From NCBI GenBank assembly GCA_913056365.1, contig CAJXLT010000002.1, forward strand, positions 558,001-622,000: a stretch of DNA of 64,000 nucleotides. The letters run 5' to 3'. The notes beneath the pieces were generated by a model. The model was not told the origin of the DNA. It made no database searches and saw nothing but the letters and a program-made list of their open reading frames with translations. Made by a program: the position numbers and the translations under genes. The DNA is from an uncultured Paenibacillaceae bacterium. Its GTDB lineage: Bacteria; Bacillota; Bacilli; Paenibacillales; K13. This document shows, one piece after another, positions 8,521 to 16,840 of this stretch (within the stretch, counting starts at the first letter, position 1; each line of letters begins with the position of its first letter).

Positions 8521-9036
8521 TCAATTTTGCTCGACCCTCCGCAGCAGCTCACTGTTCCAATCTTGAAGAAATTGATACAGCGCTATACCAAACTCGCACG
8601 GATACATCTGGTACACATCTGAGCAAGATTCGTCCAAGGAAGCATGCAGTTCAATTAGCTTGCCTCGCTCTGCTCCCAGTTCCTCTATATGCTTCTGAAT
8701 CATGCGGACAATTTCGCCTGTCGGTCTCCTGCCTGAGAAGAACAGCTTCGTCATATATTCATAACGCAGGACGAAATCCTCCTCACCTTGCTGTGCCAGC
8801 CAAGCGTCTAACTCCTGTTCCCCCTTCTCTGTGATGGCATATGTGATCTTGACGCGATTGCCTTCGTTTCCTTCTTCTGACTTAACCGCGCCTTCCTGTT
8901 CTAGCTTCCGCAATGTCGGATAGATGCTGCCGTAGCTTGCACTGTAAAATTGTCCGGTGCTGATCGACACCATCTTCTTCAGCTCGTAACCGGTCATCGG
9001 CTGTAACGACAAAAAACCTAATAATGCATACTTCAT
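8521..9036 (-). CDS. PadR-family transcriptional regulator
   Basis: 171 residues. The N-terminal winged helix has the PadR signature (ALLGFLSLQPMTGYELKKM ... YGSIYPTLRKLEQEGAV) and the C-terminal helices form the dimer domain, as in the VirR/AphA-like subgroup. PadR proteins usually repress neighbouring genes and release DNA when they bind small aromatic or lipophilic compounds. It is probably the first gene of an operon with the SDR protein. A palindrome just upstream is a good operator candidate. Confidence 0.9.
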   Translation of the reverse strand: MKYALLGFLSLQPMTGYELKKMVSISTGQFYSASYGSIYPTLRKLEQEGAVKSEEGNEGNRVKITYAITEKGEQELDAWLAQQGEEDFVLRYEYMTKLFFSGRRPTGEIVRMIQKHIEELGAERGKLIELHASLDESCSDVYQMYPCEFGIALYQFLQDWNSELLRRVEQN

Positions 9037-9051
9037 GCAAGTCCTCCAATG

Positions 9052-9084
9052 TATCGATTCGATATATATCTATATGATATATCG
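9052..9084 (-). promoter_or_regulatory. Palindromic operator candidate upstream of padR-type gene
   Basis: CGATATAT (9060-9067) and ATATATCG (9077-9084) form a perfect 8-bp inverted repeat with a 9-bp spacer; an overlapping near-palindrome TATCGATTCGATA starts at 9052. The site is about 25-50 bp before the start codon, where the promoter should lie, and the A/T richness could hide the -10. Confidence 0.55.
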
Positions 9085-9104
9085 GTATGTGTGGCAAGTC
9101 AACA

Positions 9105-9153
9105 TAAAAAACGCTTGATTCACCGCACTATCGGCAGGTAAGTATCAAGCGTT
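9105..9153 (-). terminator. Terminator of the acyltransferase-GltS operon
   Basis: AACGCTTGAT (9110-9119) pairs with ATCAAGCGTT (9144-9153), and the minus strand ends the hairpin with TTTTTT. It separates the GltS-like gene from the padR-type gene on the same strand. Confidence 0.85.
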
Positions 9154-9171
9154 CTAATCCATGTGTGATGC

Positions 9172-10539
9172 TTAACGTTTACTCACCCTGGTCCGCCAGA
9201 GTATAGCTCCGAGCAACAAAGCAAAGAAGAGCAACAGCGCCAGCAAAGTCAAGCCATACATCATAGGCCGATTGTCCACATACCCGATTATTGGCATGTT
9301 CAGAATAAGCAACAGCGGAAATCCAAACATAATCGCAGTCGCACTTCCCAATACCATGTTGTCTGTCACATTAGTTCGGAAATGTGGGTCCACAGCCTTG
9401 ACCAGCGCCATACCTGTCGAAATTGTCCCTGTCAGCATCCCATAGAATCCGACAGCATTCGGTAAGGGATCCTTCGGAAATAACCGCGGACTTAGCCACA
9501 GAACATATCCAATCGTAACGAATCCGCCAAGGGTAGTCAGCAGCATGACAACCGATCCATATTCCTGCAGCGCATAGATAGAAATCGCTGCAATCGATGC
9601 AGCTATCATATAATCGAAGGAAAATCCGGCAATCCGTTGCAGCAAGTAATTGTTCGGACGATGTTCAACAGCTCGCCCGATGTTCTTCCTACGATTGAAG
9701 CCCCAACGGAAAGCGAGCGCAATCAAGCTGCCAAGCAAGAAATGGAAGCCCCATAACAGTTGTGCTAACGTATCACCGAAGGTTCCTAGCGGTTCTAACA
9801 ATGCAGCTAATCCAGCAATGGTTGCATACGTGATCAAGTAAATCACACCGATCAGCGCTACCTGGAAGGACAGCTTATCCAATGCATCTCCAAGCGGAAT
9901 CTCCTTCGGCTCCGACTCCTCGTACAGCTTAGTTTGCGGTTCTGCAGCATCGGTATGAACGCTAGCAAACCGCTTCATACGCATCCATATATTCATCAAT
10001 GGCACACCGATGAGACTTGCCCAGAGGAAGCCCATCGCTGCTATCGTTAAGCCCAGATTGCCTCCCCCGCTAATGCCGAGCTCCTCCCACTGGGAACCAA
10101 TCGAATATGCTTGTCCTGGACCTTGACCGTAGCCAAGCGGAAGAAGCAAGCCGATGCCGGGGAACATATTCGGATACAGCAACTGAACTAGCAGCAGCAT
10201 CAGAACTAGTCCGACGAGTCCTTGTACCAAATAGGTGGATACGATGAACATCCCGGAGTTCAGCATCTGCGAATGCTTGCGCTGATCTCTCTCCTTCAAG
10301 GACAAGGCAATGAAGCCGATAGCCATGAAGTGATAGACGATGGTACCGAGTGTATTCGGGTCGAACGGAACCAAGCCAAGCACTTCCGGCCCTGCAACAA
10401 GTCCGAGGAAGCCAGCTATAATAGCCGTAGGTACGATCCAGGCTCGCAGCAAGCGAACACATGATTTCAACCAAGCAGCCATAATAATAAACAAGGATAG
10501 CCAAGCAAAATCAACGACCATGGCCCAATTCTCCGTCAT
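9172..10539 (-). CDS. Sodium/glutamate symporter-like (GltS family) membrane carrier
   Basis: About 455 residues with around ten to twelve membrane helices. The central segment GYGQGPGQAYSIG and the later MALVKAVDPHFRTNV segment fit the GltS-type ion:carboxylate symporter layout. The start at 10539 is chosen because its ATGA overlaps the stop of the upstream acyltransferase gene and AGGAGGAG lies just before it; the longer in-frame start at 10584 would lie inside that gene. Overlap implies translational coupling. The true substrate could be glutamate or another dicarboxylate. Confidence 0.8.
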   Translation of the reverse strand: MTENWAMVVDFAWLSLFIIMAAWLKSCVRLLRAWIVPTAIIAGFLGLVAGPEVLGLVPFDPNTLGTIVYHFMAIGFIALSLKERDQRKHSQMLNSGMFIVSTYLVQGLVGLVLMLLLVQLLYPNMFPGIGLLLPLGYGQGPGQAYSIGSQWEELGISGGGNLGLTIAAMGFLWASLIGVPLMNIWMRMKRFASVHTDAAEPQTKLYEESEPKEIPLGDALDKLSFQVALIGVIYLITYATIAGLAALLEPLGTFGDTLAQLLWGFHFLLGSLIALAFRWGFNRRKNIGRAVEHRPNNYLLQRIAGFSFDYMIAASIAAISIYALQEYGSVVMLLTTLGGFVTIGYVLWLSPRLFPKDPLPNAVGFYGMLTGTISTGMALVKAVDPHFRTNVTDNMVLGSATAIMFGFPLLLILNMPIIGYVDNRPMMYGLTLLALLLFFALLLGAILWRTRVSKR

Positions 10540-11744
10540 GAAGCTCCTCCTGCTTGCTCTTTCATCCGGAGTGCTGTCACCCATTTGTACGCAGAAGTAT
10601 GCGGCAAGTAGAAGACGAAGCGATAAAATCGTGTCCCCATATAAAAATCCATTTTATTATTCATCTGTACATTCACGCCTTCCAGTTCCGTCAGCGGGAA
10701 CTCCATGCTGCTCCCCCGTTCAGAACGGAATACCAGCTTATCCTTGCGCCACGTTATGGAGCCCTTGCCATGGTCGTGCAGTGGATCGGAAGCATCAGCT
10801 GACATCAGCCTGACTCGGTCGCGCATCGCGGTCCGCCAAAGTTCAGTCAACTCTCCATTGGCAAACAGTGAGTCTTCCATTACAGTCAATTGCCAGCGAT
10901 TCCATTCTCGCGGTGTGTCGAAGTATAACGGCGTTCCATCCAGCTCTAAGGAGAACACACCTTGTAACGAATAACGCACCGTATAACCGCAGGCTTGGCA
11001 GCGCAGTATATCGGCATTCGACCGCATATGCCCGATCGTCTGGCAGTGCGGACATAGGAATAAATACCGTTCCAAATGTTCGGCCAACCGCTTCCCTGCA
11101 TAGATGTGTTGGCGTTCTGCCTGCCACGCACTCTCGTCATGATGCAGACTGTCCGTAAGCCGCTGGTAGATGCTGTCGGTAGATTGACCGGCCAGCTCCC
11201 CTTCATCCCATACGCGAACTAGTGATAGCACAATAGGGCCGCTTCGCGGCGTTGCAGCCCAGCGCGGATGACTGAGATGTCCGCCCTTGATTACAGCAGC
11301 GACGACTGGGATATTCAACGTGCGGACGAGCTTGGCTGTTGCATAAATAAGCGGCTCTGTGCTGCCGTCCCAGTTGCGGTTGCCTTCGGGAAACAATCCA
11401 ATGACACGTCGATGCTGCTTCGCCCTGAGCATGGCACGGATCGCAGAAGTGTCAGCTTTCAATTTCGCTTTGGGAATCGCTCCTGTATAATGCAGCAACC
11501 TACGCAGCCAAGGATGGCGAAAGAGAGGATCTGCAGCCGTGAAGCAAATTGGCTCCTTCACATAAGCATTAATAAGCAATGGGTCCCAATTGTTAACATG
11601 ATTGCCGACGATCAAGTACGGCGGCTTCATCCGTAATGTGTCATTGCGTTCCACAATAATCTCCGAACGGTGCTTCATATAGGCACGCAGCGTGCCAAGT
11701 ACCAAGGACTGTACGAATCTCCCCGGCTTGCGTTCGATGCTCAT
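10536..11744 (-). CDS. PlsC-type acyltransferase with C-terminal zinc ribbon
   Basis: The first about 200 residues are a lysophospholipid/glycerol-phosphate acyltransferase domain: NHVNNWDP is the NHX4D catalytic block and GLFPEGNRNWDG the acceptor-binding block. After that come a CPHCQTIGH...LRCQACGY zinc ribbon (about residues 233-260) and a roughly 140-residue beta-rich tail not typical of PlsC. This tail resembles a PH-like or sensor module, but I do not recognise it with certainty. Its stop overlaps the GltS-like start by 4 bp. A cre-like site and a TATAAT box lie upstream. Confidence 0.85.
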   Translation of the reverse strand: MSIERKPGRFVQSLVLGTLRAYMKHRSEIIVERNDTLRMKPPYLIVGNHVNNWDPLLINAYVKEPICFTAADPLFRHPWLRRLLHYTGAIPKAKLKADTSAIRAMLRAKQHRRVIGLFPEGNRNWDGSTEPLIYATAKLVRTLNIPVVAAVIKGGHLSHPRWAATPRSGPIVLSLVRVWDEGELAGQSTDSIYQRLTDSLHHDESAWQAERQHIYAGKRLAEHLERYLFLCPHCQTIGHMRSNADILRCQACGYTVRYSLQGVFSLELDGTPLYFDTPREWNRWQLTVMEDSLFANGELTELWRTAMRDRVRLMSADASDPLHDHGKGSITWRKDKLVFRSERGSSMEFPLTELEGVNVQMNNKMDFYMGTRFYRFVFYLPHTSAYKWVTALRMKEQAGGAS

Positions 11745-11786
11745 GCAGGCTCCTCCTCATAGGCTAGTTAACTCGCATCTCCCCCC

Positions 11787-11838
11787 ATTATATCGGGCTT
11801 CGGCCAAATTGGACAGTCAAAAATTGAAAGCGCTATCA
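11787..11838 (-). promoter_or_regulatory. Promoter region with CcpA (cre) site for the acyltransferase operon
   Basis: On the minus strand TATAAT lies at 11787-11792, with TTGACT (11815-11820) 22 bp upstream, longer than ideal. TGAAAGCGCTATCA on the plus strand (11825-11838) fits the cre consensus TGWAANCGNTNNCA completely. Its centre is about 50 bp before the expected transcription start, a position known for CcpA activation. Confidence 0.55.
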
Positions 11839-11870
11839 CATCTGAAATTCACCCCTTCGCTCCACAGCAA

Positions 11871-11904
11871 ACGGCCCCAACGCCATCGCTGGCAGTGGGG
11901 CCGT
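11871..11904 (-). terminator. Hairpin terminator after the KtrB-type gene
   Basis: ACGGCCCCA (11871-11879) pairs perfectly with TGGGGCCGT (11896-11904). The T tract on the minus strand is short (GTTTGC), so it is a moderate terminator. It lies 23 bp past the stop of the potassium channel gene. Confidence 0.65.
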
Positions 11905-11926
11905 TCTATGCACATAGCTATGCGGT

Positions 11927-13288
11927 TCAGCCTATAATGACATCTTCCTTCGGATAATGGTAATATTCCTTGCGATTCCCTGATCGGAACAGGAACAAGA
12001 GAGAGAGGATGCCGACACGGCCTGCGAACATCAGCGCCATCACAATGATCTTCCCCACAGTGGAGAGATCAGCCGTAATACCCGTAGACAGTCCAGATGT
12101 ACCGAAGGCGGAGCTTACTTCGAAGATAACCGACATTAAGGAAAATTTCTGCTGTTCAATCCAGTCCAGCGTAATAATCCCCCCAATTACGACGATGGCT
12201 CCCGCACTGAAGACGACGAAGCTCTTCCGAATATCCTCTTCCCTTACCGATTTGCGGAATACACGCACTTCACTTCTGCCCTTGGCATAGGTGTACAAAG
12301 TTAACAATATGATGGCGAACGTGGTAGTCCTAATTCCGCCGCCAACGCTGGAAGGACTCGCCCCGATAAACATGAGAATCGACAGTATAAACTGTGTCGG
12401 TTCATCGAAGCTGCTGACATCCATCGTCGACAAACCGCCGCTGCGGGTCGTAACCGAATTGAACAGCGAGAAGAATAGCTTCTCGTGCCAAACCTTGTCT
12501 GCGAAATACATGTCGTATTCCATAATGAAGATGCTGAGAGCGCCTGCTGCAATCAAAATCACATACATGCTCGTCGTCAGCTTCGTAAACAACGAGAAGC
12601 GGAAGCGCCGGTTACGTTTCAGTAGAAACTCACGGAATTCGATTAGCACTGGGAAGCCGATTGCTCCAAGGAACAGCAGCATCATCGAAATAAATTGAAC
12701 GAAATAATCATTAGCGAACGAGGCTAACGAATTGCCGAAAATATCAAATCCCGCATTCGTGTAGGAGGACACGGAATGAAAGAGCGCGTGATAGAACGAT
12801 CCGATCCACGTATCGTGATAGCCTTGTACATAAAAATAAATACCGAATATGAGCGTACCGACCAGTTCTATGCCAATCGCCATATACAGCAACATCCGAA
12901 TGAGCTGTACCAAGCCGGACAAATTATGACGATTCTGATCGATCATAATGAGCCTGCGATAAGACAGACTGATATTCCGGCCGAGCACCAGCCACAGGAA
13001 GGTGCCGAGAGCCATGATCCCAATCCCGCCAAACTGAAAGCTGAACATGAGCACGAACGTCCCGAATATACTGAACGTATCTGCCGTATTCACGGTCGTC
13101 AAGCCTGTAACACTGACCCCGCTCACAGCTGTGAAGAGCGCGTCATCCCATGCTAGGTCCACGCCAGGCTTCACACTGATCGGAAGAAGTAATAGCAGCA
13201 ATGTCACAGCAATCGCTGACGCGTAGCTCAATACGATAAACTGTGTAGGTGTTATCTTGTGAGAAAGTGCTTGCATCCATTTGCGCAT
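11927..13288 (-). CDS. KtrB/TrkH-type potassium uptake channel subunit
   Basis: About 453 residues with the fourfold membrane-pore-membrane repeat of the Trk/Ktr family. Each pore loop ends with a conserved filter Gly: SGVSVTGLTT, SSYTNAGFD, TTRSGGLST and FGTSGLSTG. The protein conducts K+ with Na+ coupling and needs a cytoplasmic KtrA/KtrC RCK ring, which is not encoded here. That single-gene layout matches KtrD-type loci in Bacillus. The ATG at 13288 is favoured because AGGTGA precedes it; an in-frame GTG at 13300 lacks a ribosome site. Confidence 0.93.
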   Translation of the reverse strand: MRKWMQALSHKITPTQFIVLSYASAIAVTLLLLLLPISVKPGVDLAWDDALFTAVSGVSVTGLTTVNTADTFSIFGTFVLMFSFQFGGIGIMALGTFLWLVLGRNISLSYRRLIMIDQNRHNLSGLVQLIRMLLYMAIGIELVGTLIFGIYFYVQGYHDTWIGSFYHALFHSVSSYTNAGFDIFGNSLASFANDYFVQFISMMLLFLGAIGFPVLIEFREFLLKRNRRFRFSLFTKLTTSMYVILIAAGALSIFIMEYDMYFADKVWHEKLFFSLFNSVTTRSGGLSTMDVSSFDEPTQFILSILMFIGASPSSVGGGIRTTTFAIILLTLYTYAKGRSEVRVFRKSVREEDIRKSFVVFSAGAIVVIGGIITLDWIEQQKFSLMSVIFEVSSAFGTSGLSTGITADLSTVGKIIVMALMFAGRVGILSLLFLFRSGNRKEYYHYPKEDVIIG

Positions 13289-13375
13289 CGTATCATTCAC
13301 CTGTCAATTCATGATCATAAGCCTCTCTACACTATACAGATATTTGCCGTGCTGAGCAACGCAATGAGAGCAAAT

Positions 13376-13431
13376 AAAAAAAACGAGGAGTCCGGAACAA
13401 CAGCTGTAGCTGTTGCAACGAAAACCCCTCG
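13376..13431 (-). terminator. Terminator of the GH4 gene
   Basis: A long hairpin (CGAGGAG at 13384 with CCCCTCG ending 13431, plus an inner AACAGC/GCTGTT stem) is followed on the minus strand by eight T residues (13376-13383). It lies between the GH4 stop and the convergent-side KtrB promoter. Confidence 0.85.
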
Positions 13432-13454
13432 ATACTCCTTACACACCTATTCAC

Positions 13455-14960
13455 CTAATTAGCTGCAGGGCGCGCCTTCGCCTTATCTGCTTCAGCCGCA
13501 TTTTTAGTCGCTTCATCGCGATTTTGCCGCATCTCGTCCACTGTCTTCACATTCAGCCGGGCCGCACCCTTATAGCCTTCCCTTACCGGCACTCTCTGCT
13601 CCGAAGCAAGCCGCTGCTTCACGGATGTAATCGCATCACTGTATTGCGGTAGCCACTCAGCCTGCGCGATCAGCATGTCATCTGCCATCTGCCAAATTTC
13701 CTTCGGATTGCACACTGCGCCAACTAACGGGTCCATCATCATCGCTTGCCGCAGCAGTTGATCGTCACCGTGAATGGCTGCCTCAACAGCCAGACGCTGC
13801 ACGGAGACACTCGTATTGCATACAGCAGCACAGCCCAATGGCAGATTCCCTACAGTCGGCATACTGATGCCGTTATGATCCGCATAGCCTGGCGCCTCAA
13901 TAATACAATCATCCGGCAGATTGGCAATAATGCCGTTGTTCACGACATTGAAGTGTCCGCGGTATACGCGACCCGTCTCCAACCCTTCGATAATATACGA
14001 GCCGTGCTCCTCGCTGCGATGTTCGGACGCATATACCCAAGCTGGATCGTTCATCCAGTTCGGGAAGTCCGTCTCGAACCAGTTACGGCCTTCTGTACAA
14101 ACCCGAAGATAGCCCCCAGTCTCGCCATTAATCCAAGTGCCCAAGTCGATCCATTCCTCAATCTCCTGCGGACGCTTCCGATACCACGGCACATATTCAC
14201 TTAGATGACCGTTCGACTCCGTGCTGTAATAACCGAACCTTCGCAGCATATCGATTCGCACTTTCTCCGTCTTGCTGAATTCTGGATGATGCTCGAACGC
14301 CTCGAGCAGCTTGCCTGTCATGTCTTCTCCCTTATGCTTCACTTGAATGTACCACGTCTGATGATTAATGCCGGCGCATATAATATCCACTTCTTCCTTC
14401 GGCACACCGAGCGCTTGTGCAATTTGATGATGACCGCCCTGTACACCATGGCACAAGCCAATCGTCCGCACACCGCCATATTGATTACATGCCCAGGTCA
14501 GCATCGCCATCGGATTCGCATAATTAAGAAGCAGGCAATCTGGCTCCGCAACCTCGCGAATGTCCTTGCATATATCCATCATGACAGGAATGCCCCGCTG
14601 TCCGTACATGATACCGCCCGCACACAGCGTATCGCCTACACATTGATCCACCCCATATTGGAGCGGAATGTCTACGTCCAGCTGGAACGCTTCGAGACCG
14701 CCTACCCGGATGACACAGAATACATAACGCGCACCCTTCAACGCTTCCCGCCGATCCATCGTCGATTGGATCTGAATGTTCAAGCCGTTCTCCTGCATAT
14801 CGCGTTGGCAAAGCTGAGTGACCATATCGAGGTTCCGCGCTGAAATATCTGTGAAGGCGACCTCAATGTCACGAAATGCTGGGACTGTCATGAGATCCCG
14901 CAGCAAGCCTCGCGTGAACCCTATACTGCCGGCACCTATGAACGCTACCTTAAATGACAT
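13455..14960 (-). CDS. Glycoside hydrolase family 4 alpha-glycosidase
   Basis: GH4 enzymes cleave glycosides by an NAD+- and metal-dependent oxidation/elimination cycle in the cytoplasm. The N-terminus is a Rossmann fold (VAFIGAGSIGFTRGL), NYANPMAMLTWA binds substrate and metal, and the metal-Cys motif reads CHGVQGG. In GH4 the residues after CH track substrate: CHSV is usual for alpha-galactosidase, CHG-type for alpha-glucuronidase. The substrate is therefore open, though overall length and architecture resemble MelA. The last about 60 residues are charged and Ala/Lys rich. An AraC-type sugar regulator is just upstream and a cre site lies between them. Confidence 0.88.
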   Translation of the reverse strand: MSFKVAFIGAGSIGFTRGLLRDLMTVPAFRDIEVAFTDISARNLDMVTQLCQRDMQENGLNIQIQSTMDRREALKGARYVFCVIRVGGLEAFQLDVDIPLQYGVDQCVGDTLCAGGIMYGQRGIPVMMDICKDIREVAEPDCLLLNYANPMAMLTWACNQYGGVRTIGLCHGVQGGHHQIAQALGVPKEEVDIICAGINHQTWYIQVKHKGEDMTGKLLEAFEHHPEFSKTEKVRIDMLRRFGYYSTESNGHLSEYVPWYRKRPQEIEEWIDLGTWINGETGGYLRVCTEGRNWFETDFPNWMNDPAWVYASEHRSEEHGSYIIEGLETGRVYRGHFNVVNNGIIANLPDDCIIEAPGYADHNGISMPTVGNLPLGCAAVCNTSVSVQRLAVEAAIHGDDQLLRQAMMMDPLVGAVCNPKEIWQMADDMLIAQAEWLPQYSDAITSVKQRLASEQRVPVREGYKGAARLNVKTVDEMRQNRDEATKNAAEADKAKARPAAN

Positions 14961-15012
14961 TGTTTGCTTCCTCCCTTACGATGACTTGCTCTAATTGTAT
15001 CAAGCGACAAGT

Positions 15013-15026
15013 TGGAAGCGTTATCA
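15013..15026 (-). promoter_or_regulatory. CcpA (cre) operator upstream of the GH4 gene
   Basis: TGGAAGCGTTATCA matches the cre consensus TGNAANCGNTNNCA at every fixed position. It lies 53-66 bp before the GH4 start, near a TACAAT box on the minus strand, so catabolite repression of the glycosidase is likely. Confidence 0.65.
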
Positions 15027-15064
15027 ATATCGTAACCAATCCGAACGACTGATGTTTAAAATTC

Positions 15065-15955
15065 TCACTTATCCGAACCTCGCATGTAGTGAATCGACTC
15101 GATTGACCTTCGATAATCGACCGGAGTTTGACCTGTATGCTTCTTAAATACCGTACTGAAATACTGACTGCTGCCCATGCCAACGTAATCTGCTATGTCT
15201 GCTACGGAGATATCCGTTCGCGCCAGAAGCATTCTTGCCTGATGCACACGGAACCGGGTCATGTAGCTCACAATGGTCTCGCCTGTATTCGCTTTGAACA
15301 CGCGCTGCATATAGCCAGGATGAAGTCCGACAGCATTCGCAATGTCCTGAATGCGAAGATCTTGTTCGTAATGCTTATGGATATAGTTCATAACCTCCTT
15401 GACATATTGTTGTCCATGGTTCGTATCATGATGATTCGCTTCTTGCGCCAATCGCGCAACCCAAATAAGCAGCTGTGTCAGCAGTACCTGAACGAGTACA
15501 CTGTCTTGACCGTGTCGATCAAGCTCTAGCACTAGATTTTTCAATACGACATATATCTCATTCGAATCACGCAGCAGCCAGTAAGGTCGAGCAGCCTGCA
15601 GGAATGCAGACCATTCCGGGGTTTCACGTGCTAATGCGCCGAGCGATTGAAACTCCGTGTGTTGAGGCACCAGCTCAAACTCCACGTTCAACATGCGGCA
15701 GGGCCGATTCGGATCGACTGTGAGTCGATGCGGCACATGCGCGTCCAAGACTATGAATTCATTACGCTTCAACTCGAAGCTGTCTGCTTCTGTATCGATC
15801 GCGCAAGTTCCGTCTGCGACATACATAATTTCAACTGCTCTATGCGTATGCAACGGCATGGAGAACCCGTTCCACTGCCGATAATAGTAAGCTACCACTT
15901 CAGGCTGCAGTTCTCCGTCTCTGACGTTCGCTGCGTATAAACTGTCGCCAGCCAT
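15065..15955 (-). CDS. AraC-family regulator with N-terminal cupin sensor
   Basis: 296 residues. The first about 150 form a cupin sensor (PLHTHRAVEIMYVADG ... VLDAHVPHRL) and the last 100 a double helix-turn-helix (IQDIANAVGLHPGYMQRVFK ... IADYVGMGSSQYFSTVFKK). AraC proteins of this build activate sugar-use genes on binding sugar; the GH4 gene 104 bp downstream on the same strand is the natural target. The ATG at 15955 is chosen because AGGAGG precedes it; an upstream extension to 16192 crosses the neighbouring TetR promoter and is not credible. Confidence 0.9.
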   Translation of the reverse strand: MAGDSLYAANVRDGELQPEVVAYYYRQWNGFSMPLHTHRAVEIMYVADGTCAIDTEADSFELKRNEFIVLDAHVPHRLTVDPNRPCRMLNVEFELVPQHTEFQSLGALARETPEWSAFLQAARPYWLLRDSNEIYVVLKNLVLELDRHGQDSVLVQVLLTQLLIWVARLAQEANHHDTNHGQQYVKEVMNYIHKHYEQDLRIQDIANAVGLHPGYMQRVFKANTGETIVSYMTRFRVHQARMLLARTDISVADIADYVGMGSSQYFSTVFKKHTGQTPVDYRRSIESIHYMRGSDK

Positions 15956-16097
15956 GACGATTCCTCCTCTGTCTCGATCCATGCAAAGCTTATTAGATGG
16001 TTGAATACTTCTGTATGACTTGCGCAATTCCTGCTTCCTCCCTATGGGAATACATTGGGGTATGCTGCTTCGAGCAAGCGGATGTACATCCATATAG

Positions 16098-16126
16098 TTG
16101 ACTGTCCGATCGGTCAGTGTTAATAT
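16098..16126 (+). promoter_or_regulatory. Promoter with palindromic TetR operator in the spacer
   Basis: TTGACT (16098-16103) and TAATAT (16121-16126) are 17 bp apart. ACTGTCCGATCGGTCAGT (16101-16118) is an 18-bp inverted repeat with one mismatched pair, filling the spacer. A related site lies upstream of the next gene. The TetR gene starts 24 bp downstream. Confidence 0.8.
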
Positions 16127-16149
16127 CCTATTATGAAGGAGGCTTGCGA

Positions 16150-16752
16150 ATGGTTCTCGAAGATATGCGAATGCTGAAGGGACAACAAACACGTGCGAAC
16201 ATTGTATACACCGCCATTGTAATGATTGCAGAATCTGGATTGCATGTCGTGTCCGCCGCGAAACTGGCTGAAGCTGCTGGAGTGAGCAAGAGCACGATTT
16301 TTCATCATTTCAAATCCAACGAAGAGTTGTTGACAAGCACACTGAATGTTGTTTTTGATGAGCTCTTACAAGTGATGAAGATTGGCAATTATCGAGATGT
16401 GGAACATTTCTTACATACACTGGGGCATGCCATGATCTCTGTGTCGGACGATGCGCGCATCTATATGAAAGCTTTTTTATCTTTTTTCCACGAAGGGATG
16501 TTTAATCCAAATTACCGCGAGATTCTAACTTCGTACGCAGAGCAAATGAATGATATGTTCTACACACAACTAACGCTGCTGACGCCTGAATCAGTGAATC
16601 GGGAAACCATTCATGCCGTCTCGCGCTTAATATTGCCCATGATCGATGGGATTGGTATTCACTTCATGCTGAACAAAGACCGAGAAAGATTTGAGGAGAT
16701 ATGGAAATGGCATGTGAAGGGAATCCTGAAGCTGCTCAATCACCCTGTATGA
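16150..16752 (+). CDS. TetR-family transcriptional regulator (first locus)
   Basis: 200 residues. The N-terminal helix-turn-helix reads IVMIAESGLHVVSAAKLAEA followed by AGVSKSTIFHHFKSNEELL, the TetR signature. The C-terminal ligand domain is divergent, as usual. The start at 16150 follows GAAGGAGG; an earlier ATG at 16117 overlaps the operator/promoter and is rejected. Matching palindromes before this gene and before the next membrane methyltransferase gene suggest it represses both. Confidence 0.9.
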   Translation: MVLEDMRMLKGQQTRANIVYTAIVMIAESGLHVVSAAKLAEAAGVSKSTIFHHFKSNEELLTSTLNVVFDELLQVMKIGNYRDVEHFLHTLGHAMISVSDDARIYMKAFLSFFHEGMFNPNYREILTSYAEQMNDMFYTQLTLLTPESVNRETIHAVSRLILPMIDGIGIHFMLNKDRERFEEIWKWHVKGILKLLNHPV

Positions 16753-16782
16753 TTTACGTATAAACTGTTCGTTTGTAGTAAA

Positions 16783-16800
16783 ACTGACCGACCGATCAGT
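16783..16800 (+). promoter_or_regulatory. Second operator of the first TetR locus
   Basis: ACTGACCGACCGATCAGT shares 7 of 9 paired positions as an inverted repeat and closely resembles the operator at 16101-16118. It lies 41 bp before the methyltransferase start. A TATATA box follows at 16803, but a clear -35 is not visible. Confidence 0.65.
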
Positions 16801-16840
16801 CGTATATATGGGCATATTCATAATTGGAGGCGAATTGATT

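Noticed and set aside
14205-14843. Plus-strand ORF of 212 codons inside the GH4 gene
   Set aside because: Antisense shadow of a well-supported GH4 gene.
15956-16192. N-terminal extension of the AraC/cupin regulator
   Set aside because: It would overlap the divergent TetR promoter and operator; AGGAGG before 15955 marks the start.
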